Both the position numbers and the translations under genes were made by a program. This document shows positions 15,926 through 25,255 of a DNA stretch of 33,970 nucleotides, in pieces; within the stretch, counting starts at the first letter, position 1, and each line of letters opens with the position of its first letter. Source of the stretch: Hyphomicrobiales bacterium (GTDB lineage Bacteria; Pseudomonadota; Alphaproteobacteria; Rhizobiales; Rhizobiaceae); NCBI GenBank assembly GCA_024224595.1, contig JAAENI010000127.1, positions 1 through 33,970 of the forward strand. Direction: 5' to 3'. Below the pieces are notes generated by a model that worked only from the letters and a program-made list of their open reading frames with translations, had not been told where the DNA came from and made no database searches.

Positions 15926-18012
15926 CGTGGGGCACTTTCCCTTGTCATGTGTTGGATCTCGCCTCGACCAGATTTGTTCATACATTCACCGGTTTTTTCC
16001 AGCAAAAGCCCGGCATCAATTTCCTCGAGCGTTTTCGAACACTTTTTGCGCCAGTTGGGATATTGATCGACAGTACCCGGATAGTTTTGTGCTTCAGCTT
16101 CACCCAATATATCACCCAATTGTATAGATACCATCGCTGCCGATGAACTTGCTAGCACACCATGTACCTTATCGGTGAAAGCCTTGGAATCACATTGATT
16201 AAGATTTTCAACTTTACAATCAACTTCCTGCAAACCCATCAGAGTATTCACATCCTGCCTCCTTTGCTCATATGTATTGATAGCCTCAGAACTATCAATC
16301 ACTCCAATAGATTTCCAAAATTCGATATCGGTTCCGTTCCAGTATCCGGTCAAAGTCGGGGTGTCATGTGTACCAAAACAGGCAAGGCTCTGTATTCTCA
16401 GATTATCCGGTCTGACAAACCCTCCCTGCTGATCCTTTTCGAACTGCAAGACGGAATAACCGTAAATGCCCTTTTCTTGTATTTTTTCCCGAAAACCTTC
16501 AGGCACCAGACCAAGGTCCTCACCAATAATAATCGTGTTGGAGGACTTTGCTTCTATTGCAACCAGAGCCAGCAAAGCATCAAGTGGCTGTTTAATATAA
16601 CCGCCCGGACTGCCATCATCAGGAATCCAGAAACTTCGAAAAAAACCCAATATGTGATCAATTCTCAAGATGCCACAATGCCTCATTGCTTCTTTCAAAA
16701 TTTGTCGAAAATCCCTATATTGTTCAATCCTAAGTTTTCGCGGTGAATAGCCTGAAATATTCCAGTTTTGGCCGTCAATGTTCATCATATCCGGCGGTGC
16801 ACCCAGGGATACACCACCAGCAATAGTGTCCATTTCACACCATTCTTCCCCACCGCCATGGCGCACACCAACTGCAAGATCAAGGTAGAGGCCAAAAGCC
16901 ATACCGTGGTTGATGCAACTTTGCTGCGCATCGCAGATTTGAAAATCTGCAATCCATTGCAACCAGGAATGAAATGATATGCGTTCAGCCAGTCTTCCCC
17001 TCATTTCGTTCAGGGCGACTAAATCTTTTTCCCGAAGATTAGCCGGCCATAGAAGCCAGTTGCTCCCATATACCTCGCTAATAGCCTCATATAGACAGAA
17101 ATTCTCCAAATATTGGCCGCGTTCACGACAAAATTGGTGAAATAATTTTACTGCATCGGACTCACCACTCTCAACAAAAGCCGCATACAACGCCTCCAGT
17201 TTTTGATGATGAATTTTCCTTTGCAAATCGTAATCGACAAGTTTTGAACCCCGCAACCTGCCTACCTGCTCCAGGCTGTCTGCGAGGATTGATTTTGCTT
17301 TGGCACATCCCTGAAGGCCCTTGATATGATCAAGAGCAATATGCCTGATATCCAGAAAACCTCTGTGCGATGGGGAATAAGGGCTGATAATTTCCCGTTC
17401 ACTATAGCCAATGGAATGAACCGGATTTAACCCAATGAAATCAGCCCCGGCATTTGCTGATATACCAGACAGCGTTGCAATATCGCGATAATCACCCAGC
17501 CCCTGATTGCGTTTGGATCTCAGTCCGTAAAGCGCAGTATTAAGGCCCCAAATTTTATTGCGCCCTCTCAGATCCAGGATAGTCGGTGCGTTCACTGGCG
17601 CACAAATTAGCGTGATAGCCTGAGTATAATCGTCAATATTGACCGTCAGGGTGCCAATACCCATAGGCAATGGGGGCAGGATAATTTGCTCGTGTGCGGA
17701 TCCTTCAAAAGACAGAGATTCCTGTTCTTCGAATAGTATCTGCCATTTGGCACCTGCACCAAATCCGGTTTCAAATGGTTCTTCGCATTGCACGATCAGC
17801 TCTTCAGGGAAAAATCGATTCTGATCCTGAGCATCTAAATGATGCCACGACTCACTGATCAGCACATTACTATCCACAGCAAAACCATTGGCTCGCAAAA
17901 GAGCCTTTTTGGTATCTTGATTAGTTTCAACGATCTCGCCGTTATATCCGTGATAGTATTCAACAATGCCAGTGCGTTTGGCGAGCGCGTTTAGATGATC
18001 ATCAACTCTCAT
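15922..18012 (-). CDS. malQ: 4-alpha-glucanotransferase (amylomaltase, GH77)
   Basis: MalQ transfers glucan segments between maltodextrins, recycling short chains released by GlgX and GlgP. The 696-residue product shows the GH77 core: IWGLNTALYGLRSKRNQGLGDYRDI, LNPVHSIGYSE with SPYSPSHR, the nucleophile in LRIDHILGFFRSFWIP (D452), the acid in IIIGEDLGLVP (E498), and THDTPTLTGYW (D550). A roughly 130-residue N-terminal extension precedes the core, as in the long MalQ form. The start is the ATG at 18012, which overlaps the glgX stop as TGATG and has AAAGG upstream; a longer frame from 18054 would lie inside glgX. The stop overlaps the pgm start. Confidence 0.95.
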   Translation of the reverse strand: MRVDDHLNALAKRTGIVEYYHGYNGEIVETNQDTKKALLRANGFAVDSNVLISESWHHLDAQDQNRFFPEELIVQCEEPFETGFGAGAKWQILFEEQESLSFEGSAHEQIILPPLPMGIGTLTVNIDDYTQAITLICAPVNAPTILDLRGRNKIWGLNTALYGLRSKRNQGLGDYRDIATLSGISANAGADFIGLNPVHSIGYSEREIISPYSPSHRGFLDIRHIALDHIKGLQGCAKAKSILADSLEQVGRLRGSKLVDYDLQRKIHHQKLEALYAAFVESGESDAVKLFHQFCRERGQYLENFCLYEAISEVYGSNWLLWPANLREKDLVALNEMRGRLAERISFHSWLQWIADFQICDAQQSCINHGMAFGLYLDLAVGVRHGGGEEWCEMDTIAGGVSLGAPPDMMNIDGQNWNISGYSPRKLRIEQYRDFRQILKEAMRHCGILRIDHILGFFRSFWIPDDGSPGGYIKQPLDALLALVAIEAKSSNTIIIGEDLGLVPEGFREKIQEKGIYGYSVLQFEKDQQGGFVRPDNLRIQSLACFGTHDTPTLTGYWNGTDIEFWKSIGVIDSSEAINTYEQRRQDVNTLMGLQEVDCKVENLNQCDSKAFTDKVHGVLASSSAAMVSIQLGDILGEAEAQNYPGTVDQYPNWRKKCSKTLEEIDAGLLLEKTGECMNKSGRGEIQHMTRESAPR

Positions 18013-20147
18013 CAATGAACCTTTTGATCTGTTTGGAAAAATACGGCAACACAATTTCCCGCAACTGAAACTGAACCGGTGAATTCCCCATCCATCAAAT
18101 TATCCGGATGATCCGCTGTATCAATTCCACACTTCCATTTTGTGCCCGGCAGGAGTTCAGGCAATTTGACCATTGCCGCTTGATGATCGCGGTTGATCAC
18201 TACCAGCACCGCATCATCGCTATATCTATAGCCCGGTGTCAACGCTGCCTCTCGTATCAGCACGCATAACTGCCCCAGTCCCGGGTCATCCCAATTGAGA
18301 AGGTTATCATCAAAGTCAGTCCATTTCACATCCAGATTACCATCAACTGAACGCAATTCTCCATGCAGGAAAAGTGATTGACTAAGACACTGATGAGCCC
18401 GCCTGAAAGCGGAAAGGCGAGCAACAAAGTCCGACAGGTTTTTGTCTGCTTGCTGCCAGTTTATCCACCCAGTTTCATTATCCTGACAGTAAGCATTGTT
18501 GTTACCTTTTTGAGAATTACCAATTTCATCACCGGCCAAAAGCATTGGGCTACCTTGGGCTAAAAATAAAATCGCCAGAATATTGCGTTGCCTTTGGGCT
18601 CGCATGGCCATAATTTCGGCATCATCGCTTTCCCCTTCTACGCCAAAATTATCACTGTGATTGGTATGATGCCCATCGCGATTATCCTCACCATTATCCA
18701 GATTGTGGCGTTCAACATAGCGACAGGTATCAGCAAGAGTAAAACCATCATGGGCACTGACAAAGTTCAGGGATGCATTAGAACGTCTCCCAACCCGATC
18801 AAAATAGCTGGCCGATCCAAGCAGGCCCGAAGCAATTTCCTGGGCACCATTTGCATCACTTTTCCAGAATTTGCGCACACTGTCCCGAAACTGATCATTC
18901 CATTCTGAAAATTCGGGGGAAAATTCACCCAGTTGATACCCGCCCGGCCCAATGTCCCACGGTTCGGCAATCAAACGCACTTTCGATAATACCGGATCTT
19001 GGCGCAATGCGTCAAAGAATCCTCCATTGATATCAAATCCGTGATCTTCGCGACCCAATGTAGTAGCCAGGTCGAAACGAAACCCATCAACTCCCATGCA
19101 TTCGACCCAGAAACGCAAACTGTCCAGCACCATTCGCAAGACAAAAGGATGGGCAATATTGAGTGTATTTCCGCATCCGGTATCATTCACATATCGGCTG
19201 GGTTGATCTTTTTCCAGACGGTAGTAGGAATGATTGTCCAGTCCGCGATAACTAAGAGTCGGACCGCAATGATCACCCTCTGCTGTATGATTGTAGACCA
19301 CGTCCAAAATGACTTTGATGCCATTAGAATTCAATTTTTGTGCCATTTTGCGAAATCCGATGAGGCCATCGGGTCCAAAATATCGCGGTTCAGGCGCAAA
19401 AAAACCAATCGTATTGTAACCCCAGTAGTTAACCAATCCTCGCTCCAGTAAAAACCTGTCGTTCACAAAAGAATGAACCGGTAGCAATTCCAGTGTTGTG
19501 ACACCCAACGCCTGGTAATGTCGTATCATTTCATCGCATGCTAATCCCTCATAGGTTCCTTTGACTTCATTTGGCACAAGATCATGCTGTTGGGTCAAGC
19601 CCTTGACATGTGCTTCATAAATCAACTCACATGCATCATTTGCAGGCGAAAACAAGGTATCCCCGTGATCGCCCTCCGGCAGGTTGGGGTTGATAAATTC
19701 CTTGAACAGTGATGGATCAGAAACCACAGATTTGGGAACAAATGATGCGCTGTCACGGCTATCAAACGATAAATCCAGTTCCTCCGATTGTTCATCATAT
19801 CCTGTTAAAACATCGCTGTTGATCCAGGAACCACTCAATTCTCGTGTATAGGGATCCATCAGCAATTTGTTCGCATTAAATCGGAAACCGCGTTGGGGAT
19901 CGTAGGTTCCATGGGCGCGATATCCATAAAGAGTGCCAACTGGCAGTCCTTTCAGATAACCGTGCCAGACAGACCCGCTACACTCAGGCAATGCCAATCT
20001 TTTGAGTTCTTCTTTTCCATCTGGAGAAAACAGACAAAGGTCCATCCGGGTTGCATATTGAGAAAAAACCGCAAAATTAACACCAGCGCCATCATGATGC
20101 GCGCCAAGGCGAAAAGGTTCGCCAGCGGAGAATTGATATTCGTTCAT
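18012..20147 (-). CDS. glgX: Glycogen debranching enzyme (isoamylase type, GH13)
   Basis: GlgX hydrolyses alpha-1,6 branches of phosphorylase-trimmed glycogen. The 711-residue product has an N-terminal CBM48-like domain (FRLGAHHDGAGVNFAVFS), then the GH13 barrel with VILDVVYNHTAEGD (279-292), nucleophile D359 in DGFRFDLA, acid E395 in LIAEPWDIGPGGYQLG, and H466-D467 in NFVSAHDGFTLAD. Length is in the family range. The ATG at 20147 shares ATGA with the glgA stop, and the gene overlaps malQ by one base. Linkage with glgP and malQ fits a complete degradation route. Confidence 0.96.
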   Translation of the reverse strand: MNEYQFSAGEPFRLGAHHDGAGVNFAVFSQYATRMDLCLFSPDGKEELKRLALPECSGSVWHGYLKGLPVGTLYGYRAHGTYDPQRGFRFNANKLLMDPYTRELSGSWINSDVLTGYDEQSEELDLSFDSRDSASFVPKSVVSDPSLFKEFINPNLPEGDHGDTLFSPANDACELIYEAHVKGLTQQHDLVPNEVKGTYEGLACDEMIRHYQALGVTTLELLPVHSFVNDRFLLERGLVNYWGYNTIGFFAPEPRYFGPDGLIGFRKMAQKLNSNGIKVILDVVYNHTAEGDHCGPTLSYRGLDNHSYYRLEKDQPSRYVNDTGCGNTLNIAHPFVLRMVLDSLRFWVECMGVDGFRFDLATTLGREDHGFDINGGFFDALRQDPVLSKVRLIAEPWDIGPGGYQLGEFSPEFSEWNDQFRDSVRKFWKSDANGAQEIASGLLGSASYFDRVGRRSNASLNFVSAHDGFTLADTCRYVERHNLDNGEDNRDGHHTNHSDNFGVEGESDDAEIMAMRAQRQRNILAILFLAQGSPMLLAGDEIGNSQKGNNNAYCQDNETGWINWQQADKNLSDFVARLSAFRRAHQCLSQSLFLHGELRSVDGNLDVKWTDFDDNLLNWDDPGLGQLCVLIREAALTPGYRYSDDAVLVVINRDHQAAMVKLPELLPGTKWKCGIDTADHPDNLMDGEFTGSVSVAGNCVAVFFQTDQKVH

Positions 20148-21607
20148 TTTTCGAGGCTTTTACTTTTTGTCTTTACAGACAATTGCTGATAAATTTTTGC
20201 ATAAAGACCAGCTGAACGATCCCAACTAACAGGTTGTCGCATAGCGCGACGCATCATGCCGCGCCACAGTTTTTTGTCTTTGTAAAATTCACATGCGTTG
20301 CTGATCGCACGCATTAGTGCTGCTCTGGTAACAGGATAAAACTGGATGCCAGTAGCACAATCTGCTGCCAGCGCCGCATCGTTGGCATCAATGATCGTAT
20401 CGGCAAGCCCACCGGTCCTTGCAACGACGGGCAACGTCCCGTAACGAAGACCATAAAGCTGCGTCAAACCACACGGTTCAAATCGGGAAGGAATGAGAAT
20501 TGCATCACAACCAGCCTGCATCAAATGTGACAACGGCTCATCATAACCAATGATGACACCCACTGATCCCTGATATTTGCGGGCAGCTTCGACAAACCCG
20601 TCTTCCAGCCATTTTTCTCCAGAACCAAGCAAAGCCAGTCTTGCACCCAGGCCAACTAGTTCATCAACGCTCTCAAGTAACAAGTCCAGCCCTTTTTGCG
20701 TCGTCAACCGGCTGACAACGCAAAAGATAGGGGCGTCTTTTGCCGGCGTTAATCCAAACCGGTTTTCAATCTCCTTCCGGTTTACCTTTTTACCCGCCAG
20801 ACTGCGTACTGAATAATTTGCGTCTATCAGAGGATCGGATTCAGGATTCCAGACTTCCAAATCAACTCCGTTTAAGATACCAATCAGGTCTTTCTGCCGA
20901 TAGGTCATCAAACCTTCCAGGCCCATGCCAAATTCAGGCAACAACAGTTCATTGGCATATGTCGGGCTGACCGTTGTAATCTTCGAGCTAAGGGCGATGC
21001 CTGTTTTCAGGAAACTAATATCACCAAAATACTCGATGCCCTCCTGGGTAAAAAGCCTTTCATCCAATCCCAGATCGACTCGCAATCGACTGTCAAAACG
21101 TCCCTGAAAGGCAATATTATGAATTGTAAATACACATGCAGGGACAGGTTTTTTAATTTGGCTCAAGTATGCCGGGACTAATCCTGCCTGCCAGTCATGG
21201 GCATTTACAACATCAGGTTGCCAGCCAATTAATCCCTCTGCTGCCAGTTTGGCACCAACAAAAGAAAGAGCGCCAAACCGCAGATGATTATCTGACCAAT
21301 CCTGCCCGTCTTTATCCTGATAAATACCGCCATCACGATCATATAAATGAGCAGCATGCAGTAGCAAAAGATCTAAACCATCTGCATTGACTGCAACCAC
21401 ACTGGCAGGCCCGCCAAATAGCTTCTTGATAGCCAGAACTTGCGTGCCGGTCTTTAATAATTCGGTAAATTCCCGATAAGCAGGCAATAATATTCGTACA
21501 TCGACATCACAATTTGCCAATGCCCTTGGCAATGCACCAATTACATCAGCCAGACCACCGGTTTTTACAAAAGGTGCGCATTCAGATGAAACAAAAAGCA
21601 GATTCAT
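20144..21607 (-). CDS. glgA: Glycogen synthase (ADP-glucose, GT5)
   Basis: GlgA elongates alpha-1,4-glucan from ADP-glucose. The product (487 residues from the ATG at 21607) starts MNLLFVSSECAPFVKTGGLA, with the ADP-glucose-binding K15-T-G-G-L motif at the usual place. The second GT-B domain has SRLTTQKGLDLLLES and the retaining-transferase motif SRFEPCGLTQLYGLRYGTLP, followed by ARTGGLADT. A TTG at 21613, forming TTGA with the glgC stop, would add only two residues. The ATG two bases after the glgC stop gives the conserved N-terminus and is preferred. Either start implies tight coupling to glgC. Confidence 0.97.
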   Translation of the reverse strand: MNLLFVSSECAPFVKTGGLADVIGALPRALANCDVDVRILLPAYREFTELLKTGTQVLAIKKLFGGPASVVAVNADGLDLLLLHAAHLYDRDGGIYQDKDGQDWSDNHLRFGALSFVGAKLAAEGLIGWQPDVVNAHDWQAGLVPAYLSQIKKPVPACVFTIHNIAFQGRFDSRLRVDLGLDERLFTQEGIEYFGDISFLKTGIALSSKITTVSPTYANELLLPEFGMGLEGLMTYRQKDLIGILNGVDLEVWNPESDPLIDANYSVRSLAGKKVNRKEIENRFGLTPAKDAPIFCVVSRLTTQKGLDLLLESVDELVGLGARLALLGSGEKWLEDGFVEAARKYQGSVGVIIGYDEPLSHLMQAGCDAILIPSRFEPCGLTQLYGLRYGTLPVVARTGGLADTIIDANDAALAADCATGIQFYPVTRAALMRAISNACEFYKDKKLWRGMMRRAMRQPVSWDRSAGLYAKIYQQLSVKTKSKSLEK

Positions 21608-21609
21608 AT

Positions 21610-22866
21610 TCAAACCAGCTCATCAATCATCGGCTGAGTAATCAAGCAAATACCATTGTCAGTTCTACGAAATCTTTTACCATCCAGTTCCGCATCATCT
21701 CCAACTGTCAAGTTATCCGGTATAATGACATCGCGATCGACAACGACATTTTTCAATCGCACATTTCGCCCTATTTGCACATATGGAAGCGCCACAACAC
21801 ATTCAAGCGTTGTGTAAGAATGCACCCGAACACCGGTAAACATCAGGCATCGATTTAAAGTTGCACCCGATATGATGCATCCGCCTGACACCATCGAGGA
21901 AACCGCGGATCCGCGACGCCCATCCTCATCATGAACAAATTTTGCCGGGGGAGTTAGTTCTGAATAGGTCCAGATCGGCCAATAATTATCGTATAAATCG
22001 AGTTCCGGTGAAAAATCGGTGAGATTGATGTTCGCCTGCCAAAATGCATCCACAGTCCCTACATCACGCCAATAGGGTTCAGTTTCATTTTCCGTTTTGA
22101 CCCAGGATCGCGAATAAGGATGAGCGAATGCGTTGCCTTTGGTTACAAGTGCCGGAATCAGATCTTTACCAAAATCATGGCTTGATTCAGTATTTTCGGC
22201 ATCCCGCTTCAATAGGTCAAACAAAAACTTCGTTTCAAAAACATAGATCCCCATACTTGCCAGCGCCATGTCCGGATTATTTGGCATTGCAGGAGGGTCA
22301 TCAGGCTTTTCGACAAATTGTACAATGCGATCATCTTCATTGACATCCATCACGCCAAAGCCTTTTGCCTCTTCACGAGGAACAGCAATACATCCAACGG
22401 TCACATCAGCGCCGGTTTCCACATGTTGTTCGATCAACAGGGAATAATCCTGTTTGTAGATATGATCACCAGCAAGAATTAGAATGTATTTTGGTTCATA
22501 CCCTTCAATGATATCAATATTTTGCGTTACCGCATCCGCTGTACCCTTGTACCAGTTATCTTCGTCCAAACGCTGGGAAGCAGGAAGAATGTCCAGTGAT
22601 TCATTTCGTTCAGCCCGAAAAAAACTCCAGCCACGTTGTAGATGTCTGATCAGACTGTGAGCTTTATATTGAGTAGCTACACCAATTCGTCTTATGCCGG
22701 AATTCACCGCATTCGAAAGCGCAAAATCAATAATCCGGGTTTTGCCACCAAAATATACTGCCGGTTTCGCCCGTCTGTCCGTTAGTTCTTTCAATCGACT
22801 TCCACGCCCCCCAGCAAGAACAAATGCCATTGTTTGCTGTGTCAGCCTTTGGCTTTCTCTATCCAT
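21610..22866 (-). CDS. glgC: Glucose-1-phosphate adenylyltransferase (ADP-glucose pyrophosphorylase)
   Basis: GlgC makes ADP-glucose, the committed and usually allosterically controlled step. The 418-residue product carries the nucleotide-binding [20 protein letters not shown] (17-36), [21 protein letters not shown] with catalytic D134, VEKPDDPP with K187 for glucose 1-phosphate, and HDFGKDLIP. The C-terminal left-handed helix domain includes repeating hydrophobic units around [21 protein letters not shown]. The ATG at 22866 lies 67 bases after glgB; that spacer holds no gene. Length is normal. Confidence 0.97.
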   Translation of the reverse strand: MDRESQRLTQQTMAFVLAGGRGSRLKELTDRRAKPAVYFGGKTRIIDFALSNAVNSGIRRIGVATQYKAHSLIRHLQRGWSFFRAERNESLDILPASQRLDEDNWYKGTADAVTQNIDIIEGYEPKYILILAGDHIYKQDYSLLIEQHVETGADVTVGCIAVPREEAKGFGVMDVNEDDRIVQFVEKPDDPPAMPNNPDMALASMGIYVFETKFLFDLLKRDAENTESSHDFGKDLIPALVTKGNAFAHPYSRSWVKTENETEPYWRDVGTVDAFWQANINLTDFSPELDLYDNYWPIWTYSELTPPAKFVHDEDGRRGSAVSSMVSGGCIISGATLNRCLMFTGVRVHSYTTLECVVALPYVQIGRNVRLKNVVVDRDVIIPDNLTVGDDAELDGKRFRRTDNGICLITQPMIDELV

Positions 22867-22933
22867 ATCAGACGCTCCGGTTCAGTTTGCGTTTTCTGCT
22901 TTTTGAATCTTTATTGTTATCACCATTGAATTT

Positions 22934-25141
22934 TCATGATGCAGTTCTGTTACCCTCAAGTTGAAAGAACAGTGTTGAAAGTGGTGGCAAAGTCAAATCT
23001 ACGGAATTGGCATGGCCGGAAGCGGCAATATTCTGACTATCGACCGATCCCAGATTCCCACGCCCACTGCCACCATATTCTCTAGCATCTGTGTTCAGTT
23101 TCTCAATCCAGCGCCCTTTTAAGGGAACACCGACACGATAATTGGTTCTTTCAACCGGAGTCATATTAGAAACAACGAGCATAGGTGATCGATCTTGCAA
23201 CCCCAAACGCAGCCAGGCAAATATCGACTGATCACTGTCATTTTCCTCAATCCACCTGAATCCTTCCGCTCTGCAATCAAGTTGATACAGCGAGGGTGTT
23301 GATCTGTATAGGAAGTTCAGGTCACGAATCAAGGATTGCACACCCCGGTTTAGTTCGTGTTCCAAGAGATGCCAATCAAGACTGGCATCATGGTTCCACT
23401 CATTTGCCTGAGCCAGTTCAGCGCCCATAAACAGTAATTTTTTTCCAGGATGCCCCCACATAAACCCATAATAGGCCCTCAAATTGGCAAACTGTTCCTG
23501 GTGATTTCCAGGCATTTTATTCACCAGTGAACCTTTTCCATGCACCACCTCATCATGGCTCAAAGGTAGAATAAAATTTTCCGAAAACCCGTAATGAATG
23601 CCAAATGTCATTTTTTGATGATGATATTTGCGATTGATTGGTTCTTCCTGCATGTAGGACAACGTATCGTTCATCCAGCCCATGTTCCATTTATAACCAA
23701 ATCCCAACCCGCCGGCACTGGTTGGTTTTGTTACATCTGGAAAAGAAGTGGATTCTTCAGCCGCAGTCATGATGCCAGGGACTTCCCCATAGCAGATCTC
23801 ATTCACATGGCGTAGAAAATCGATCGCCTCGAGATTTTCACGCCCGCCATGCTTGTTGGCAATCCATTCACCTTCCTTACGTGAATAATCGCGGTACAGC
23901 ATCGATGCAACTGCATCCACCCTCAACCCATCCACGTGATGTTCTTTCAACCAGTATAAGGCATTGCTCGACAAATAATTTGCAATTTCACGACGTCCAA
24001 AATTGTAGATTAGTGTGTTCCAGTCTGGATGAAATCCTTCCTTGCGATCTGAGTGTTCATATAAATGAGTTCCATCAAACAGGCCAAGACCATGTTCATC
24101 TTCAGGAAAATGCCCAGGCACCCAGTCGAGTAATAACCCAATATCCGCATCATGGCAGGCTTCGACAAACCCTCTGAACTCCTCGGGCGTTCCATAGCGA
24201 ATGGTCGGAGCAAATAAACCGATAGGCTGGTAACCCCAGGAACCATCAAATGGAAATTCCGAGATTGGCATCAGCTCGATATGGGTAAATCCCAATTTTT
24301 TTACGTAAGGGACCAATTCATTGGCATGTTCAACATACGATAATGAGCGACCACCATCATCCATCTTGCGCTTCCAGGAACCCAGATGCACCTCATAAAT
24401 TGATATTGGTTGATCGACGCATTGCAACGCCTGACGTTTTTTCATCCACTCACCGTCAGACCAGCAATGGCCTTCCAATCGCCGGACGATTGATGCTGTT
24501 TTTGGAGGGTGTTCCGAACCAAAACCGAAGGGGTCGGCTTTTTGCGGCAATAAATTTCCAGAAGGATCAATCAACTCAAATTTGTACGCAGAACCCTCAC
24601 TAATCCCGGGAAGAAAAATTTCCCAAACGCCAGTTCCTCCACACTTTCGCATGGGGTATTGGCGACCGTTCCAGTTGTTGAAATCGCCGACCACAGAAAC
24701 TCTGAGTGCATTAGGTGCCCAAACAGAAAAATGCGTTCCTGCAACACCTTCATGTTCAATAACTTTTGCACCCAATTTTCGCCAAAGTTGTTTGTGCGCT
24801 CCCTCCCCAATCAGGTGCTCATCCAATTCTCCCAACACCGGTTCGAACCGATAAGGATCATCCGTGAGCCAGGTCTCATTGCCTTTCTTGACGCGCAACT
24901 GATATTCTGGAGCCGCCTTATCCAATTGAGTGACAAACAATCCGGGGACACCATCTTCTTCTTCGAGTGAGGCAATTTTCTCACCAGAATTGATATTGAT
25001 GACATCTATGGCGTCAACTTCAGGATAATAAACCCGATACGTCGCCTTCCCCTGCCATTCATGTAGCCCCAAAATTGAAAATGGATCGCCTAATGTTCCA
25101 TTAATTAAATTCTCGGCATCTTTGGGCTTAATAAATTTCAA
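22934..25141 (-). CDS. glgB: 1,4-alpha-glucan branching enzyme (GH13)
   Basis: GlgB introduces alpha-1,6 branches. The 735-residue product has an N-terminal N1-type domain, a CBM48 (HFSVWAPNALRVSVVGDFNN at 137-156), and the GH13 barrel: LLLDWVPGHFPEDEHGL (336-352), nucleophile D409 in DGLRVDAVASMLYRDYSR, acid E462 in MTAAEESTSFP, and H529-D530 in LPLSHDEVVHGKGSL. The start is TTG at 25141, preceded at good spacing by AAGAGG. No better start is seen upstream, and the N-terminus FIKPKDAENLINGTLGDPFS fits the family. The spacer to glgP is 114 bases. Confidence 0.97.
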   Translation of the reverse strand: MKFIKPKDAENLINGTLGDPFSILGLHEWQGKATYRVYYPEVDAIDVININSGEKIASLEEEDGVPGLFVTQLDKAAPEYQLRVKKGNETWLTDDPYRFEPVLGELDEHLIGEGAHKQLWRKLGAKVIEHEGVAGTHFSVWAPNALRVSVVGDFNNWNGRQYPMRKCGGTGVWEIFLPGISEGSAYKFELIDPSGNLLPQKADPFGFGSEHPPKTASIVRRLEGHCWSDGEWMKKRQALQCVDQPISIYEVHLGSWKRKMDDGGRSLSYVEHANELVPYVKKLGFTHIELMPISEFPFDGSWGYQPIGLFAPTIRYGTPEEFRGFVEACHDADIGLLLDWVPGHFPEDEHGLGLFDGTHLYEHSDRKEGFHPDWNTLIYNFGRREIANYLSSNALYWLKEHHVDGLRVDAVASMLYRDYSRKEGEWIANKHGGRENLEAIDFLRHVNEICYGEVPGIMTAAEESTSFPDVTKPTSAGGLGFGYKWNMGWMNDTLSYMQEEPINRKYHHQKMTFGIHYGFSENFILPLSHDEVVHGKGSLVNKMPGNHQEQFANLRAYYGFMWGHPGKKLLFMGAELAQANEWNHDASLDWHLLEHELNRGVQSLIRDLNFLYRSTPSLYQLDCRAEGFRWIEENDSDQSIFAWLRLGLQDRSPMLVVSNMTPVERTNYRVGVPLKGRWIEKLNTDAREYGGSGRGNLGSVDSQNIAASGHANSVDLTLPPLSTLFFQLEGNRTAS

Positions 25142-25255
25142 AAGCGCCTCTTAACTCCAGTAAATCCCGAGCGTAGCGCGATGCAGTGTATCGGGCAAGG
25201 GCAGTATGCAAATGAAACAAACCGTAATTTCCCTCCCCAACAGATCAGGGTTCTA

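Noticed and set aside
16162-16746. Plus-strand open frame of 194 codons
   Set aside because: It is antisense to malQ, whose catalytic motifs lie across the same bases.
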